The notes beneath the pieces are model-generated. The model did no database searches. It was given only the letters and a program-made list of their open reading frames with translations, and was not told the DNA's origin. From NCBI GenBank assembly GCA_913775525.1, contig CAJYLH010000034.1, forward strand, positions 1-64,000: a DNA stretch of 64,000 nt, given 5' to 3'. Below are positions 17,291 to 27,090 of the stretch, in pieces; the stretch's first letter is position 1, and each line of letters opens with the position of its first letter. Source of the DNA: an uncultured Chryseobacterium sp. GTDB lineage: Bacteria; Bacteroidota; Bacteroidia; Flavobacteriales; Weeksellaceae. The position numbers were made by a program, and so were the translations under genes.

Positions 17291-19099
17291 TTACTGCTCT
17301 TTAAACGTACTCACCAGCTTATCCAGGTTCAGGCTTCGGGCCGAAGCATCAAAAATTTCCCGGTAGGTTCCGTTTTTCTGTACCAGTTCATCATGAGATC
17401 CATGCTCTACTACCCTGCCCCTTTTCATAACGTAAATGGTATCCGCATCCAGGATCTGGGATAACGAGTGGGAGATAATCACTACTGTCCTGCCTTCTTT
17501 GATGGCGTCCAGTGAGTTTTTGATCTGTTCCGTAGCAATGGCATCCAGGCTGGCCGTAGGTTCATCCAGGAATATAATAGGCGGATCTTTCAGGAAGAGC
17601 CTTGCAATGGCAATCCTCTGCTGCTGCCCTCCCGAGAGCTGGGTAGCATCATGCTGATATTGATCCGGCAGATCCATGATCTGCTCATGGAGATAGGCTT
17701 TTCTGGAAGCTGCTTCGATTTTTTCAAAACTGGCATTCATATTTCCGTAACGGATATTGTCTTCAATGCTTCCCTGGAAAATATGGTTTTTCTGGAGTAC
17801 GAGGCCAAGGTCATTCCTAAGGAATGTATTTTCATATTCATTCAGGTCTATGCCGTCCAACAGGATACATCCGGAATCCGGAAGATAAAACTTACAGAGC
17901 AGGTTGATCACAGTTGATTTTCCGGCGCCGCTTAGTCCGACCAGCGCTGTAGTCTTCCCGTTTTCTATGGTCATAGAAACCTCGTGCAGGGCCTGTGTTC
18001 CGTTCGGATAGGTAAAACTGACATTTTTCAGTTCAAAAGTCCCTTTGATATCTTTTTCCTGAAGTTGTCCATCAGGCTCTTTTTCATCATCGGCATTTAA
18101 AATGTCAAAATAACCTTCGGCATAGATCATCGCATCGTTCATATCGTCATAGATCCTGTGCAGCTGCCGGATCGGTGCAGAGACATTGTTGAAAAGCATA
18201 ATATGAAGCATAATGGCACCGATGGTCATCTGCTGGTCCAGAACCAGGTACACCGTCAAAAGGATGATGAGCACGACACCAAACTGCTCGATGAAGGTTT
18301 TCAGTCCGTCATAGATGAAATTGGTCCTGCGCGTGAACATCTGGCTTTCCATCAGCTGCATCTGCAGGTCATACTGTTTCTTGCCCTCAAATTTTTCCCT
18401 GACAAAGCTTTTGATAACCATAATGGAACTGATGAGGTTCAGGAGGCCGGAAGTTTTCTGCTCGCGCTGGTTTCTCAGTTTTCTCCGCACGCCGCTCAGC
18501 TTTTTGGCCTGCAATGAACTGATGTAGAAATACACCGGCACAATTACTGTGGAAACAGCGCCTACATACACATTCTGCATGTACATAATGATCAAAGCAA
18601 TAAAGGCATTGGAGAACAACGGCAGCATATCGATAAAGAAGTTCTGGACCAGGCGGGTAAGGCTTTCGATACCCCGGTCGATTCTGATCTGTAGCTTTCC
18701 GGAATCGTGGTTTTCATCATTGAAATAAGCAACCCTGTAGGTAAGGATTTTGTCGATGGCCGACTGTGCTAACACCGAACTTACATTGATCCGTATTTTT
18801 TCCCCGTAAAACTTCTGGCCGAAATTGATGAAAATATTCAGCAACTCCTTACCCAGCAGGATCATCGATATCACAATGAGAACATGGATTCCTTCAGACA
18901 TCGGATGCGGTAGCTTAGTAAGCTGCGTAACCTCATCTACTGTATATTTCAGGACGATGGGATTGACCTGTGCTGCAAGTGCACCAAGAAAAGTGAGGAA
19001 CAGCGTTCCGTAAATCATCAGCCGATATGGGCGGATGAATACGATCAGCTGCTTATAGATTCCGAATAAAGTAAGGGTTCTGGTAAAAGGTTTTGCCAT
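17291..19099 (-). CDS. ABC exporter, fused permease and ATPase
   Basis: A 602-residue half-transporter of the MsbA/multidrug type. The first ~330 residues hold about six membrane helices; the C-terminal ATPase has Walker A GLSGAGKST, signature LSGGQQQR, Walker B IIFLDEPTASLD and the switch His in IISHSL. It would act as a homodimer in the inner membrane, exporting a lipid, drug or peptide. LptB is encoded next to it on the same strand, 85 bases upstream, but that does not show that it carries lipopolysaccharide. A true MsbA is possible but cannot be decided from sequence. Confidence 0.9.
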   Translation of the reverse strand: MAKPFTRTLTLFGIYKQLIVFIRPYRLMIYGTLFLTFLGALAAQVNPIVLKYTVDEVTQLTKLPHPMSEGIHVLIVISMILLGKELLNIFINFGQKFYGEKIRINVSSVLAQSAIDKILTYRVAYFNDENHDSGKLQIRIDRGIESLTRLVQNFFIDMLPLFSNAFIALIIMYMQNVYVGAVSTVIVPVYFYISSLQAKKLSGVRRKLRNQREQKTSGLLNLISSIMVIKSFVREKFEGKKQYDLQMQLMESQMFTRRTNFIYDGLKTFIEQFGVVLIILLTVYLVLDQQMTIGAIMLHIMLFNNVSAPIRQLHRIYDDMNDAMIYAEGYFDILNADDEKEPDGQLQEKDIKGTFELKNVSFTYPNGTQALHEVSMTIENGKTTALVGLSGAGKSTVINLLCKFYLPDSGCILLDGIDLNEYENTFLRNDLGLVLQKNHIFQGSIEDNIRYGNMNASFEKIEAASRKAYLHEQIMDLPDQYQHDATQLSGGQQQRIAIARLFLKDPPIIFLDEPTASLDAIATEQIKNSLDAIKEGRTVVIISHSLSQILDADTIYVMKRGRVVEHGSHDELVQKNGTYREIFDASARSLNLDKLVSTFKEQ

Positions 19100-19184
19100 G
19101 ACTTTATTTAACTAAAACGTACCGTTTCCGAAAGAAAAGGTACGTTTTATTCTATTTTTAAACAAGAAGTTTCTATGTTAAATA

Positions 19185-20246
19185 TTATCCCTCATACACA
19201 TAAGTAGTCACATAATGCAGTTCCGGACGCGCTGCCGCTCTGGATTCTGCCTCCGCCTGCTCTTTGGAATACTGTGAGTTGATTTCTTTCTTCTGGAACA
19301 CAAACGCGTTATTGGCATTCTTGTCAATCACGTCATTGAAGATGTGTTCAATTTCAGAATTGGCCAGAGAAGCAAAGCTGATGTCTTCAAAGCCATGCAT
19401 GGTCCTAAGGTCATCAAACTGAGAGAAATTCTCATCTACAAAGCCCTGCAGCTGGGTTTTGGAATCAAAATTCCCTGCCCAGATGTTATAGAGGTATTTT
19501 TTCTTTTTGGTTTTGTCCGAAAGGCTCTGGTAAACGAAGTTTTCACCTAGATAGGCTTCCCGTACCTGCGGATCATTGGCAAGGTCTTCCGGAAGACCCT
19601 CTTTCAGGATCCTGCCCTCGAACATGATGTAGGTTTTGTTCGTAATGGCCAAAGTCTGCTGAACATTGTGATCCGTGATCAGGATTCCGATATTCTTATC
19701 GACCAGGCTCCGTACGATTTTCTGGATGTCTTCCACCGCGATCGGGTCTACTCCGGCAAAGGGTTCATCGAGAAGGATGAAGTTCGGACTGGTAGCCAGG
19801 CACCTTGCGATTTCCGTTCTCCTCCGCTCTCCTCCGGAAAGAAGGTCTCCGCGGTTTTTGCGTACATGCTGCAATGAGAATTCTTCCACCAGTTCATCGC
19901 ATTTCATTTGCTGCTCACGCTTGGAGAGCTTGGTCAGCTGCAATACGCCCATGATGTTTTCTTCCACGGAAAGTTTCCTGAATACCGAGGCTTCCTGAGC
20001 CAGGTAGCCGATTCCTTTCTGCGCCCTGCGGTACATGGCATCTGTAGTGATTTCCTGCTTATCGAGGAAGATTTTACCGGAAGTAGGCTTCACCAGTCCC
20101 ACAATCATGTAAAAAGAAGTGGTTTTACCGGCACCGTTCGGACCAAGCAATCCTACAATTTCTCCCTGCTGAACCTGTACGGAAACACCTTTTACCACTT
20201 TTTTGGGGCCGTATTCCTTGATTAAGTTTTCTCCTCGTAAAATCAT
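19185..20246 (-). CDS. lptB: LptB-like ABC ATPase with an extra C-terminal domain
   Basis: ATPase of the lipopolysaccharide export machine. Residues 1-238 are a normal LptB: Walker A GPNGAGKT at 35-42, signature LSGGE at 136-140, Walker B FILLDEP at 156-162, His193 and the usual ending AYLGENF at 231-237. Instead of stopping there, the frame continues for about 115 residues after a lysine-rich linker (KTKKKK, 245-250). The extra part (IWAGNFDS near 255-262, then NNAFVFQKKE near 312-321) resembles the Imm22/DUF4284 immunity family by eye. The whole frame is open, so this is not a frameshift artefact of the core. A promoter box abuts the start. Confidence 0.82.
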   Translation of the reverse strand: MILRGENLIKEYGPKKVVKGVSVQVQQGEIVGLLGPNGAGKTTSFYMIVGLVKPTSGKIFLDKQEITTDAMYRRAQKGIGYLAQEASVFRKLSVEENIMGVLQLTKLSKREQQMKCDELVEEFSLQHVRKNRGDLLSGGERRRTEIARCLATSPNFILLDEPFAGVDPIAVEDIQKIVRSLVDKNIGILITDHNVQQTLAITNKTYIMFEGRILKEGLPEDLANDPQVREAYLGENFVYQSLSDKTKKKKYLYNIWAGNFDSKTQLQGFVDENFSQFDDLRTMHGFEDISFASLANSEIEHIFNDVIDKNANNAFVFQKKEINSQYSKEQAEAESRAAARPELHYVTTYVYEG

Positions 20247-20250
20247 AGGG

Positions 20251-20258
20251 CAAATATA
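20251..20258 (-). promoter_or_regulatory. -7 promoter box of lptB
   Basis: TATATTTG on the minus strand fits TAnnTTTG and ends only 4 bases before the ATG. The transcript would have almost no leader, or the box is fortuitous. Confidence 0.3.
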
Positions 20259-20395
20259 TAAAATTGCAGCAAGTTATGGTATGGTATGCAAATACTATCT
20301 TGAGTTTTTTAACCCTGAAAATTTTGCACTTAAGGTGTAACTTTTGCCGGCATTGCCAACACTAATCATGAACCATCACCTTAAAAATTATAACA

Positions 20396-20689
20396 ATGGA
20401 AAATTACGGTTACACCACAGGAAATCAGCAGAACCCGAACAATAATAACCCTTTTTACCGGTCTGAGAAAAAAATCCCTGCCGCCCTGCTGGGCATCCTG
20501 GTAGGCTGGCTTGCACTGAACAAGTTTTATCTTGGGTACACCAAAGAAGGAATCATCCAGCTGGTACTTAATGTAGTGACATTCGGTTTAGCCTCTGTTA
20601 TTCCTTTCATCGAAGGGATCATCTATCTGTTCATGAGTGATAAAAAGTTTGACGACACCTATGTCTATGGCAAAAAAGGCTGGTTCTAA
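20396..20689 (+). CDS. TM2 domain-containing membrane protein
   Basis: A 97-residue protein with a Gln/Asn-rich soluble N-terminus (about 1-25) and a TM2 domain: two membrane helices (about 27-48 and 54-80) around the conserved LNKFYLGYTKEGIIQL turn. TM2 proteins are small inner-membrane proteins of mostly unknown role. It precedes another plus-strand gene of unknown function by 74 bases; the two may be cotranscribed. Confidence 0.85.
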   Translation: MENYGYTTGNQQNPNNNNPFYRSEKKIPAALLGILVGWLALNKFYLGYTKEGIIQLVLNVVTFGLASVIPFIEGIIYLFMSDKKFDDTYVYGKKGWF

Positions 20690-20763
20690 GTTTTAACACA
20701 AAAGTGTAAGGCTTTTCGGTTTTTTGCCATAATTTTATACGACCAATCAACAGAACTACTATT

Positions 20764-21492
20764 ATGGACAATAACCAAGAATTAACGGAACTCCTGGCTC
20801 TGGACCTGGGAATCAACATCATCGACCGCAGGCCGTACGCAAAAGAAGTTTTCAAATGGCAGGATATGGATCTTCTTCCGCATTCTTCCACAGATACGCT
20901 GCTGGGCGAAATTTTTGAATGGAACGGAAGGAACTGGCGGACAACAGGCAATAACCTCATCGGATACCTGTTTTCCGGTGACAACCTGAACTATGTGAAG
21001 CATCAGCTCATGAACATCCCTAAAAACCCGGCCCTGATCCCTGACTTTGAATTCACAAAGGACAGCATGATTGAATATGGACTTTCGCTTCCGTCATTAT
21101 TCAATATCGGGGTCAACGGAAATATTAAGAGTGCCAAAACTTTTTCGGTACGTGTCAATGGGGTTACAAAATCGCGTATCACGAATATTGATTCGCCGGG
21201 TATTGAGATTTTAAGGAACTTCTCCATTTTTACGCAGGCTAAATCCAAGACTTACCGTAAAAATATTAAATTCAATTACCTGAGCACAGCACTGTTCTAT
21301 GCTGAAAGCGTTGAGATTTTCCTGGAAAAGGATGCTGGTGTAGGATTGGATGTAAGTTTCCAAACAGACCATGTAGAAGTGGACGCCAAAGTAAACACGG
21401 ATACCCAGAAGCATTTCGTACTGAAATATTCAGGCAGCCAGGCCCCTTTTGCTGCAACATTTACCAAAGGGAAGGATTTTGATATAAGCTGA
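20764..21492 (+). CDS. Protein of unknown function, 242 residues, no signal peptide
   Basis: I do not recognise this family. It has no signal peptide and no clear membrane helix. The N-terminal half has tryptophan-containing helices (KWQDMDLLP, EWNGRNW) and a Gly-rich LSLPSLFNIGVNGNI segment. The C-terminal half is rich in alternating polar and hydrophobic residues, suggesting beta strands. Codon use looks like that of its neighbours. It follows the TM2 gene on the same strand and is followed by a palindrome. A cytoplasmic beta-rich protein working with the TM2 protein is conceivable but unproven. Confidence 0.75.
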   Translation: MDNNQELTELLALDLGINIIDRRPYAKEVFKWQDMDLLPHSSTDTLLGEIFEWNGRNWRTTGNNLIGYLFSGDNLNYVKHQLMNIPKNPALIPDFEFTKDSMIEYGLSLPSLFNIGVNGNIKSAKTFSVRVNGVTKSRITNIDSPGIEILRNFSIFTQAKSKTYRKNIKFNYLSTALFYAESVEIFLEKDAGVGLDVSFQTDHVEVDAKVNTDTQKHFVLKYSGSQAPFAATFTKGKDFDIS

Positions 21493-21510
21493 TGAACGTT
21501 ATGAGTGAAG

Positions 21511-21555
21511 AGTTATAAGTTATGAGTTGTTGAAAATCACTCATAACTTATAACT
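21511..21555. repeat. Long perfect palindrome (17-base arms)
   Basis: Arms at 21511-21527 and 21539-21555 pair perfectly around an 11-base loop. It lies between convergent genes and could act as a terminator, although it is AT-only apart from a few bases and lacks a clear T-run. Its internal word TTATAAGTTATGAGT contains near-repeats, and a partial copy (GTTATGAGTGAAGAG) lies just upstream. Confidence 0.6.
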
Positions 21556-21568
21556 TATAATTCAAAAC

Positions 21569-22615
<1,047 letters not shown>

Positions 22616-22618
22616 CTA

Positions 22619-22649
22619 TTGCAGAGACGGGTAGATTTTTCTATTTTTG
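22619..22649 (+). promoter_or_regulatory. Complete Bacteroidota-type promoter for the T9SS mini-protein
   Basis: TTG at 22619-22621, a 20-base spacer, then TATTTTTG at 22642-22649. Both the sequence and the spacing fit the -33 TTG / -7 TAnnTTTG consensus. The start codon follows 29 bases later. Confidence 0.6.
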
Positions 22650-22678
22650 CTGTTAAATCTATCCGAAATATTTATTTG

Positions 22679-23029
22679 ATGAAAAAACTTTTACTTTTAT
22701 TTCTTTTTACAGGTGCTCTTGTCGGATTTTCCGGCCATGCCAAAGCTCAGCTGAGAGAACCGGGATTTGTTTCCCAGAAATCTGATGACGGAGTTCTGGT
22801 AGCATATCCTAATCCGGCGAAGGACTTTTTAATTGTAAAAGCCAAGGACGCCTCCCTGAAAATTAAAAGTGTGACCTTTTATTCCATCCTGGGAACCCAG
22901 GTAGCGAACTACACGGTTAACATGAATACGGGGGAAATCAATCTTGAAAAACTGAAACCGGGGAAATACCTGATCCGGTATATCCTGAGTGACAACACCC
23001 AAAAGGTCACACAGATCGTAAAACAATAA
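22679..23029 (+). CDS. Small secreted protein made almost only of a T9SS type A sorting domain
   Basis: A 116-residue protein with a signal peptide (1-24, ending HAKAQ) followed by about 15 linker residues and a C-terminal sorting domain (about 40-116). The sorting domain carries YPNPAKDFLIV, ILGTQV, INLEKLKPGKYLIRYILSD and KVTQIVKQ. In larger proteins this domain directs export through the type IX secretion system and is then removed. Here there is hardly any cargo. The start at 22679 is fixed by the signal peptide and by the promoter at 22619-22649; the longer in-frame reading from 22562 runs through the promoter. A terminator follows directly. Confidence 0.85.
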   Translation: MKKLLLLFLFTGALVGFSGHAKAQLREPGFVSQKSDDGVLVAYPNPAKDFLIVKAKDASLKIKSVTFYSILGTQVANYTVNMNTGEINLEKLKPGKYLIRYILSDNTQKVTQIVKQ

Positions 23030-23033
23030 ACTG

Positions 23034-23059
23034 AATCCTGATAATCATCAGGATTTTTT
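23034..23059 (+). terminator. Terminator after the T9SS mini-protein
   Basis: Arms AATCCTGAT and ATCAGGATT pair perfectly around AATC and are followed by a T-run. Confidence 0.8.
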
Positions 23060-23131
23060 ATTTCCGGGCCTATCTCGTTCAATAATTCCGTAACTTTCGG
23101 GACATTTTCATACTTACAAATCAAAACCCGA

Positions 23132-24043
23132 ATGCTAAAGGCTGAACATATCACGAAGACCTATAACGCTGGAAAGAAGACCGCACTGGATGATTTCAGT
23201 ATCGACGTTCCCAAAGGAAGTATTTACGGACTTCTGGGCCCCAACGGAGCCGGCAAAACCTCATTCATCAGAATCATCAACCAGATTACCCAGGCAGATT
23301 CCGGAGATGTTTTCATCAACGGACAGAAGCTTAACCCAGAGCACATCAAGGATATCGGTTATATGCCTGAAGAGCGGGGCCTGTACAAAAATATGAGTGT
23401 GGGCGACCAGATCATTTACTTCGGGGAACTGAAAGGCATGAGCAAGAAAGATGCCCAAAACGAAGCCAGGCAATGGTTTGAAAAGCTCCATATCGACCAA
23501 TGGTGGAAAAAGAAGCTTTCCGAACTTTCCAAAGGGATGGCCCAGAAAATACAGTTTGTGGTTACGGTGCTTCACCGGCCCCACCTGCTGATCCTGGATG
23601 AGCCTTTTTCAGGTTTCGACCCTGTTAATGCCAATCTCATCAAAGACCAGATCATCGACCTCAAAAATAACGGGACTACCATCATCCTGTCTACCCACCG
23701 GATGGAAAGTGTGGAAGAAATGTGCGATTATGTGGCCCTGATCAACAATTCAAAAAAAATCATCGACGGAAGGGTATTTGACGTCAGGGAAAAATTCAAG
23801 AAAAACATTTTCGGTATCACGCTTTCCGACGTCAATGAAAATGGATTTGAACATTTCAGAAACAAATACGGTATTTTCAACCTCTCCCACCACAATCAAT
23901 TGGTTTCTTTCGACCTGAAAAATGAAAATGACCAGAACCTGATTATCACAGATCTGGTACTGGCTGGAAAAATCAGGTCCTTCGATGAAAAAATCCCGAG
24001 TATGAACGAAGTATTCATCAATGCTGTGAGTAATCCCTCCTAA
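23132..24043 (+). CDS. ABC transporter ATPase, NatA-like
   Basis: A 303-residue ATPase for an ABC-2 type transporter. Walker A GPNGAGKT, signature LSKGMAQK, Walker B LLILDEPFSGFDP and the switch His in STHRM are all present. The C-terminal 75 residues form the extension typical of NatA/DrrA-like proteins. The permease gene begins 6 bases downstream, so the pair forms one transporter. In the best-known case (NatAB) the function is sodium export; drug or lipid export is equally possible. Confidence 0.92.
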   Translation: MLKAEHITKTYNAGKKTALDDFSIDVPKGSIYGLLGPNGAGKTSFIRIINQITQADSGDVFINGQKLNPEHIKDIGYMPEERGLYKNMSVGDQIIYFGELKGMSKKDAQNEARQWFEKLHIDQWWKKKLSELSKGMAQKIQFVVTVLHRPHLLILDEPFSGFDPVNANLIKDQIIDLKNNGTTIILSTHRMESVEEMCDYVALINNSKKIIDGRVFDVREKFKKNIFGITLSDVNENGFEHFRNKYGIFNLSHHNQLVSFDLKNENDQNLIITDLVLAGKIRSFDEKIPSMNEVFINAVSNPS

Positions 24044-24049
24044 TAGACT

Positions 24050-25360
24050 ATGAACAATATATTTTTAATTACCAAAAGGGAGTTCCTGACCCAGGTTAAG
24101 AAAAAATCCTTTATCATCCTTACTTTGCTGGCCCCTATTATGCTTATTGCATTCGGTTCCGTTATAGGGCTGATGTTTAAGGCTAATGAATCCCATAATG
24201 TCATCCAGGTGGTGGACAGAAGCGGTCTTTTCAAGAACCAGCTGCCATCTGATAAGAAACTCAATTATATTTTCATTCCGACTGCCGATGAGCAGGCCCA
24301 GATGAAAACCCTGAAGAACAATGAGTCGCTGGACGGCATCCTGATCTTACCCGAACTTAAAAACCGGGACTTCAGAGACCTGCAGAATAACACCCGCCTG
24401 GTAGTCAACAACAAAATAGGCTTTGATACGAAGCAGCGGATCATTAACGACATCAATAATGTCATTAAAAAGGAGAAGATCAGGGAAATGGGGATTGCAG
24501 AAAAGCAGCTGTATGACCTTGACAAGGCTTTTACCCTGAAAACCATTAATGTAGCCGAAGGCAATAAAGAGGATTCCGACCTTGCTTTTGGAGTAAAATC
24601 CGGCCTGAGCATGCTCCTGATGTATGTTACCTTCATGTTTATTATTATTTATGGGGTACGGGTGATGAGGAGCGTCCTGGAAGAGAAGAATAACCGCGTA
24701 GTGGAAATCATTATTTCTTCCGTTAAACCTTTTGAGCTGATGATGGGAAAAATCCTCGGTGTTACGATGGTTGCGCTTACGCAGTTTGTGGTATGGATTA
24801 CCATGTCGGTGATCGGGGCCGTAGTTTTAAATACCGGGTTTTCCTCGATTCAGAAAAATATTCCGGGAGCGGGTGAGAGCATTACGGAAAAGCTTGATGT
24901 TGCCCAGATCGCCACACAGGTTTCCCACAGTCTGCTGGAATTAAATTTCCCGCTGATTATTTTCGTATTTATTGTATTTTTCCTGTTAGGATATATATTT
25001 TACAGCTCCATTTACGCTGCCATCGGCTCTGCTGTTGACAATGAAACGGAAACCCAGCAGTTTACCTTGTTTGCCATCCTTCCTTTAACACTGGGGATGT
25101 ACGGCAGTTTTACGCTGATGAACAATCCTGACGGACCTTTGGGCTTTTGGCTGTCCATCATCCCGTTTACCTCTCCGGTAGCAATGATCGCCAGGATACC
25201 TTTCGGAGTTCCGGCATGGCAGATTGCCCTTTCCATAGTGTTGTTATTAGGCACTACCATATTCATGATTTTCCTGGCCGGTAAGATTTACCGGGTAGGT
25301 ATTCTGATGTACGGCAATAAAGCGACGATGAAAGAGCTCTGGAAATGGATCCGCGGTTAA
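24050..25360 (+). CDS. ABC-2 type permease, NatB-like
   Basis: A 436-residue membrane partner of the preceding ATPase. One N-terminal helix (about 20-42) is followed by a large periplasmic domain (about 45-180) and a C-terminal bundle of about five helices, the classic ABC-2 layout. The segment VLEEKNNRVVEIIISSVKPFELMMGKILG is highly characteristic of the NatB/YhaP group. A bidirectional terminator closes the operon. Confidence 0.92.
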   Translation: MNNIFLITKREFLTQVKKKSFIILTLLAPIMLIAFGSVIGLMFKANESHNVIQVVDRSGLFKNQLPSDKKLNYIFIPTADEQAQMKTLKNNESLDGILILPELKNRDFRDLQNNTRLVVNNKIGFDTKQRIINDINNVIKKEKIREMGIAEKQLYDLDKAFTLKTINVAEGNKEDSDLAFGVKSGLSMLLMYVTFMFIIIYGVRVMRSVLEEKNNRVVEIIISSVKPFELMMGKILGVTMVALTQFVVWITMSVIGAVVLNTGFSSIQKNIPGAGESITEKLDVAQIATQVSHSLLELNFPLIIFVFIVFFLLGYIFYSSIYAAIGSAVDNETETQQFTLFAILPLTLGMYGSFTLMNNPDGPLGFWLSIIPFTSPVAMIARIPFGVPAWQIALSIVLLLGTTIFMIFLAGKIYRVGILMYGNKATMKELWKWIRG

Positions 25361-25385
25361 GCAGATATAGAATATTCAATATAAA

Positions 25386-25412
25386 AATCCCGGAAGCTTT
25401 GCTTCCGGGATT
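25386..25412. terminator. Bidirectional terminator between natB-like and outer membrane barrel genes
   Basis: Arms AATCCCGGAAGC and GCTTCCGGGATT pair perfectly around TTT, with an A-run on the left and a T-rich stretch on the right. The flanking genes converge on it. Confidence 0.85.
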
Positions 25413-25434
25413 CTATTTTACTATCTTTTTTGAT

Positions 25435-26112
25435 TTACTGAAAGATATAGCTGAGTCCGATACTAAGTACCTGCTCAGATTTGCTCTTTTCGGTATCACT
25501 GGATTTGGTCCAGCTCTCTACCAGATTCGGATAGGTATTGGATAAACCAAAATCATACTTTATAGCGAGTTCCAGCTGCCTTTTATAGCTGTATCCGATT
25601 CCTAAACCGATACCGAAGTTAAAGCTGTTGGCCTTTCCACTGATCGCAGGGTAAGCCGGATCTGTAACATCGGGATTGTAATACGGTCTTGTTAACGGTG
25701 CATTTTTAACCGTCTGGTTCACTAAAAAGTTAAATCGCGGTCCAACCATTCCGAAGAATTCCGATTCCGCCTCGGAAAAGTATCCTTTGAAATAAACAGG
25801 AACACTTAGGTAATCATTGGCATATACGGCATTGTATCCGTCTGCGCCTTTGGCATCCTTATTCTTTCCTGTTTCCCCGGCACCGTAATACAGGACCTCC
25901 GGCTGGATATAGAACTGGTTTCCTGTTCCTACAGGAATCAGGGCCAGTGCTCCTGCCTGAAATGTGTATCTTGGCCCTGAGGGGTTGTGGGCATTTTTTA
26001 CACGGGAATAGTTGCCGCCTGCCGTAATCCCGAATCTTGTGCTGCTGAAATCAATCTGCGCAAAAGATAAAGCGGAAAACGTAAGGGCTGAGGCTAATAA
26101 AAGTTTTTTCAT
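25435..26112 (-). CDS. Outer membrane beta-barrel protein, PorT/porin family
   Basis: A 225-residue outer membrane protein with a signal peptide (1-18, ending SFAQ) and repeated amphipathic strands, such as FGITAGGNYSRV, FGIGLGIGYSYKRQLELAIKYDFGLS and a final VLSIGLSYIFQ ending in an aromatic residue. This is the small 8-10 strand barrel type common in Bacteroidota. The function is unknown. It lies 16 bases after sucD at the end of the lipid A cluster and is probably cotranscribed with sucD. Confidence 0.85.
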   Translation of the reverse strand: MKKLLLASALTFSALSFAQIDFSSTRFGITAGGNYSRVKNAHNPSGPRYTFQAGALALIPVGTGNQFYIQPEVLYYGAGETGKNKDAKGADGYNAVYANDYLSVPVYFKGYFSEAESEFFGMVGPRFNFLVNQTVKNAPLTRPYYNPDVTDPAYPAISGKANSFNFGIGLGIGYSYKRQLELAIKYDFGLSNTYPNLVESWTKSSDTEKSKSEQVLSIGLSYIFQ

Positions 26113-26128
26113 ATGTTGTTTTTAAATG

Positions 26129-27001
26129 TTATGATAACACTTTGGCTACGGTAGCACCGATGTCAGCAGGAGAATCCACTACATTGATTCCGTTTTCTCT
26201 CATGATCTCCATTTTCGCCTGAGCCGTATCTTCTGCACCTCCTACAATAGCTCCTGCGTGCCCCATGGTTCTTCCTTTAGGCGCTGTCTGTCCTGCAATG
26301 AATCCAACAACCGGTTTCGTAGAACCGCTGGCTTTATACCATCTTGCCGCTTCAGCTTCCAGTCCGCCACCGATTTCTCCGATCATTACTACAGCTTCAG
26401 TTTCAGGATCGTTGATAAATAATTCCAGTGCTTCTCTGGTGGTGGTTCCGATGATCGGGTCTCCACCGATACCGATTGCCGTAGAAACTCCGAATCCTGC
26501 TTTTACTACCTGGTCAGCAGCTTCGTAAGTAAGGGTTCCTGATTTTGAAACGATTCCCACTTTTCCTTTTTTGAAAACGAAACCTGGCATAATCCCAATT
26601 TTAGCTTCTTCAGAAGTAATGATTCCCGGGCAGTTAGGACCGATCAGTCTGCAGTCTCTGTCAGCAATATAAGATTTTACTTTCACCATATCTGCTACAG
26701 GGATTCCTTCCGTAATACATACGATTACTTTGATTCCCGCTTCTGCAGCTTCCATAATAGCATCCGCAGCAAATGCAGGTGGTACGAAGATGATCGTTAC
26801 ATTGGCTCCGGCCTTTTCAACCGCTTCAGCTACGGTATTGAATACCGGCTTTCCAAGGTGCTCGCTTCCTCCTTTTCCCGGAGTAACCCCACCTACAACG
26901 TTGGTTCCGTATTCAATCATCTGGCTTGCATGGAAAGTCCCTTCGTTCCCTGTAAATCCTTGTACAATTACTTTAGAATCTTTGTTTACTAAAATTGACA
27001 T
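26129..27001 (-). CDS. sucD: Succinyl-CoA synthetase (ADP/GDP-forming) alpha subunit
   Basis: Catalyses the TCA cycle step between succinyl-CoA and succinate with the beta subunit SucC. The phosphorylated His248 is in GHAGAIVGG; the CoA-binding domain occupies about residues 1-120, with GPNCPGI at 121-127. The length of 290 residues is standard. sucC is not next to it, unlike in many bacteria; it must be elsewhere. A promoter-like box lies 42 bases upstream, so it may be transcribed independently of the lpx genes. Confidence 0.95.
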   Translation of the reverse strand: MSILVNKDSKVIVQGFTGNEGTFHASQMIEYGTNVVGGVTPGKGGSEHLGKPVFNTVAEAVEKAGANVTIIFVPPAFAADAIMEAAEAGIKVIVCITEGIPVADMVKVKSYIADRDCRLIGPNCPGIITSEEAKIGIMPGFVFKKGKVGIVSKSGTLTYEAADQVVKAGFGVSTAIGIGGDPIIGTTTREALELFINDPETEAVVMIGEIGGGLEAEAARWYKASGSTKPVVGFIAGQTAPKGRTMGHAGAIVGGAEDTAQAKMEIMRENGINVVDSPADIGATVAKVLS

Positions 27002-27042
27002 TTTATTGTTGTTTTAATTTATTCTTTGTTTATTAATGCTCA

Positions 27043-27050
27043 CAAATTTA
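27043..27050 (-). promoter_or_regulatory. -7 promoter box of sucD
   Basis: TAAATTTG on the minus strand fits TAnnTTTG. A TTG occurs 23 bases further upstream, slightly beyond the usual spacing. Confidence 0.35.
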
Positions 27051-27090
27051 CTTATTTTTCTTTGATTATAGACCAACGAAAATAATTTGT

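Noticed and set aside
17291-20246. Reading the ABC exporter and lptB as an LPS export operon
   Set aside because: They are adjacent on one strand, but the exporter's substrate is unknown, so I keep the calls separate.
20764-21492. Idea that the unknown protein is a bacterial gasdermin
   Set aside because: The beta-rich look and length are loosely compatible, but no adjacent protease gene and no diagnostic motif support it; a structure prediction would be needed.
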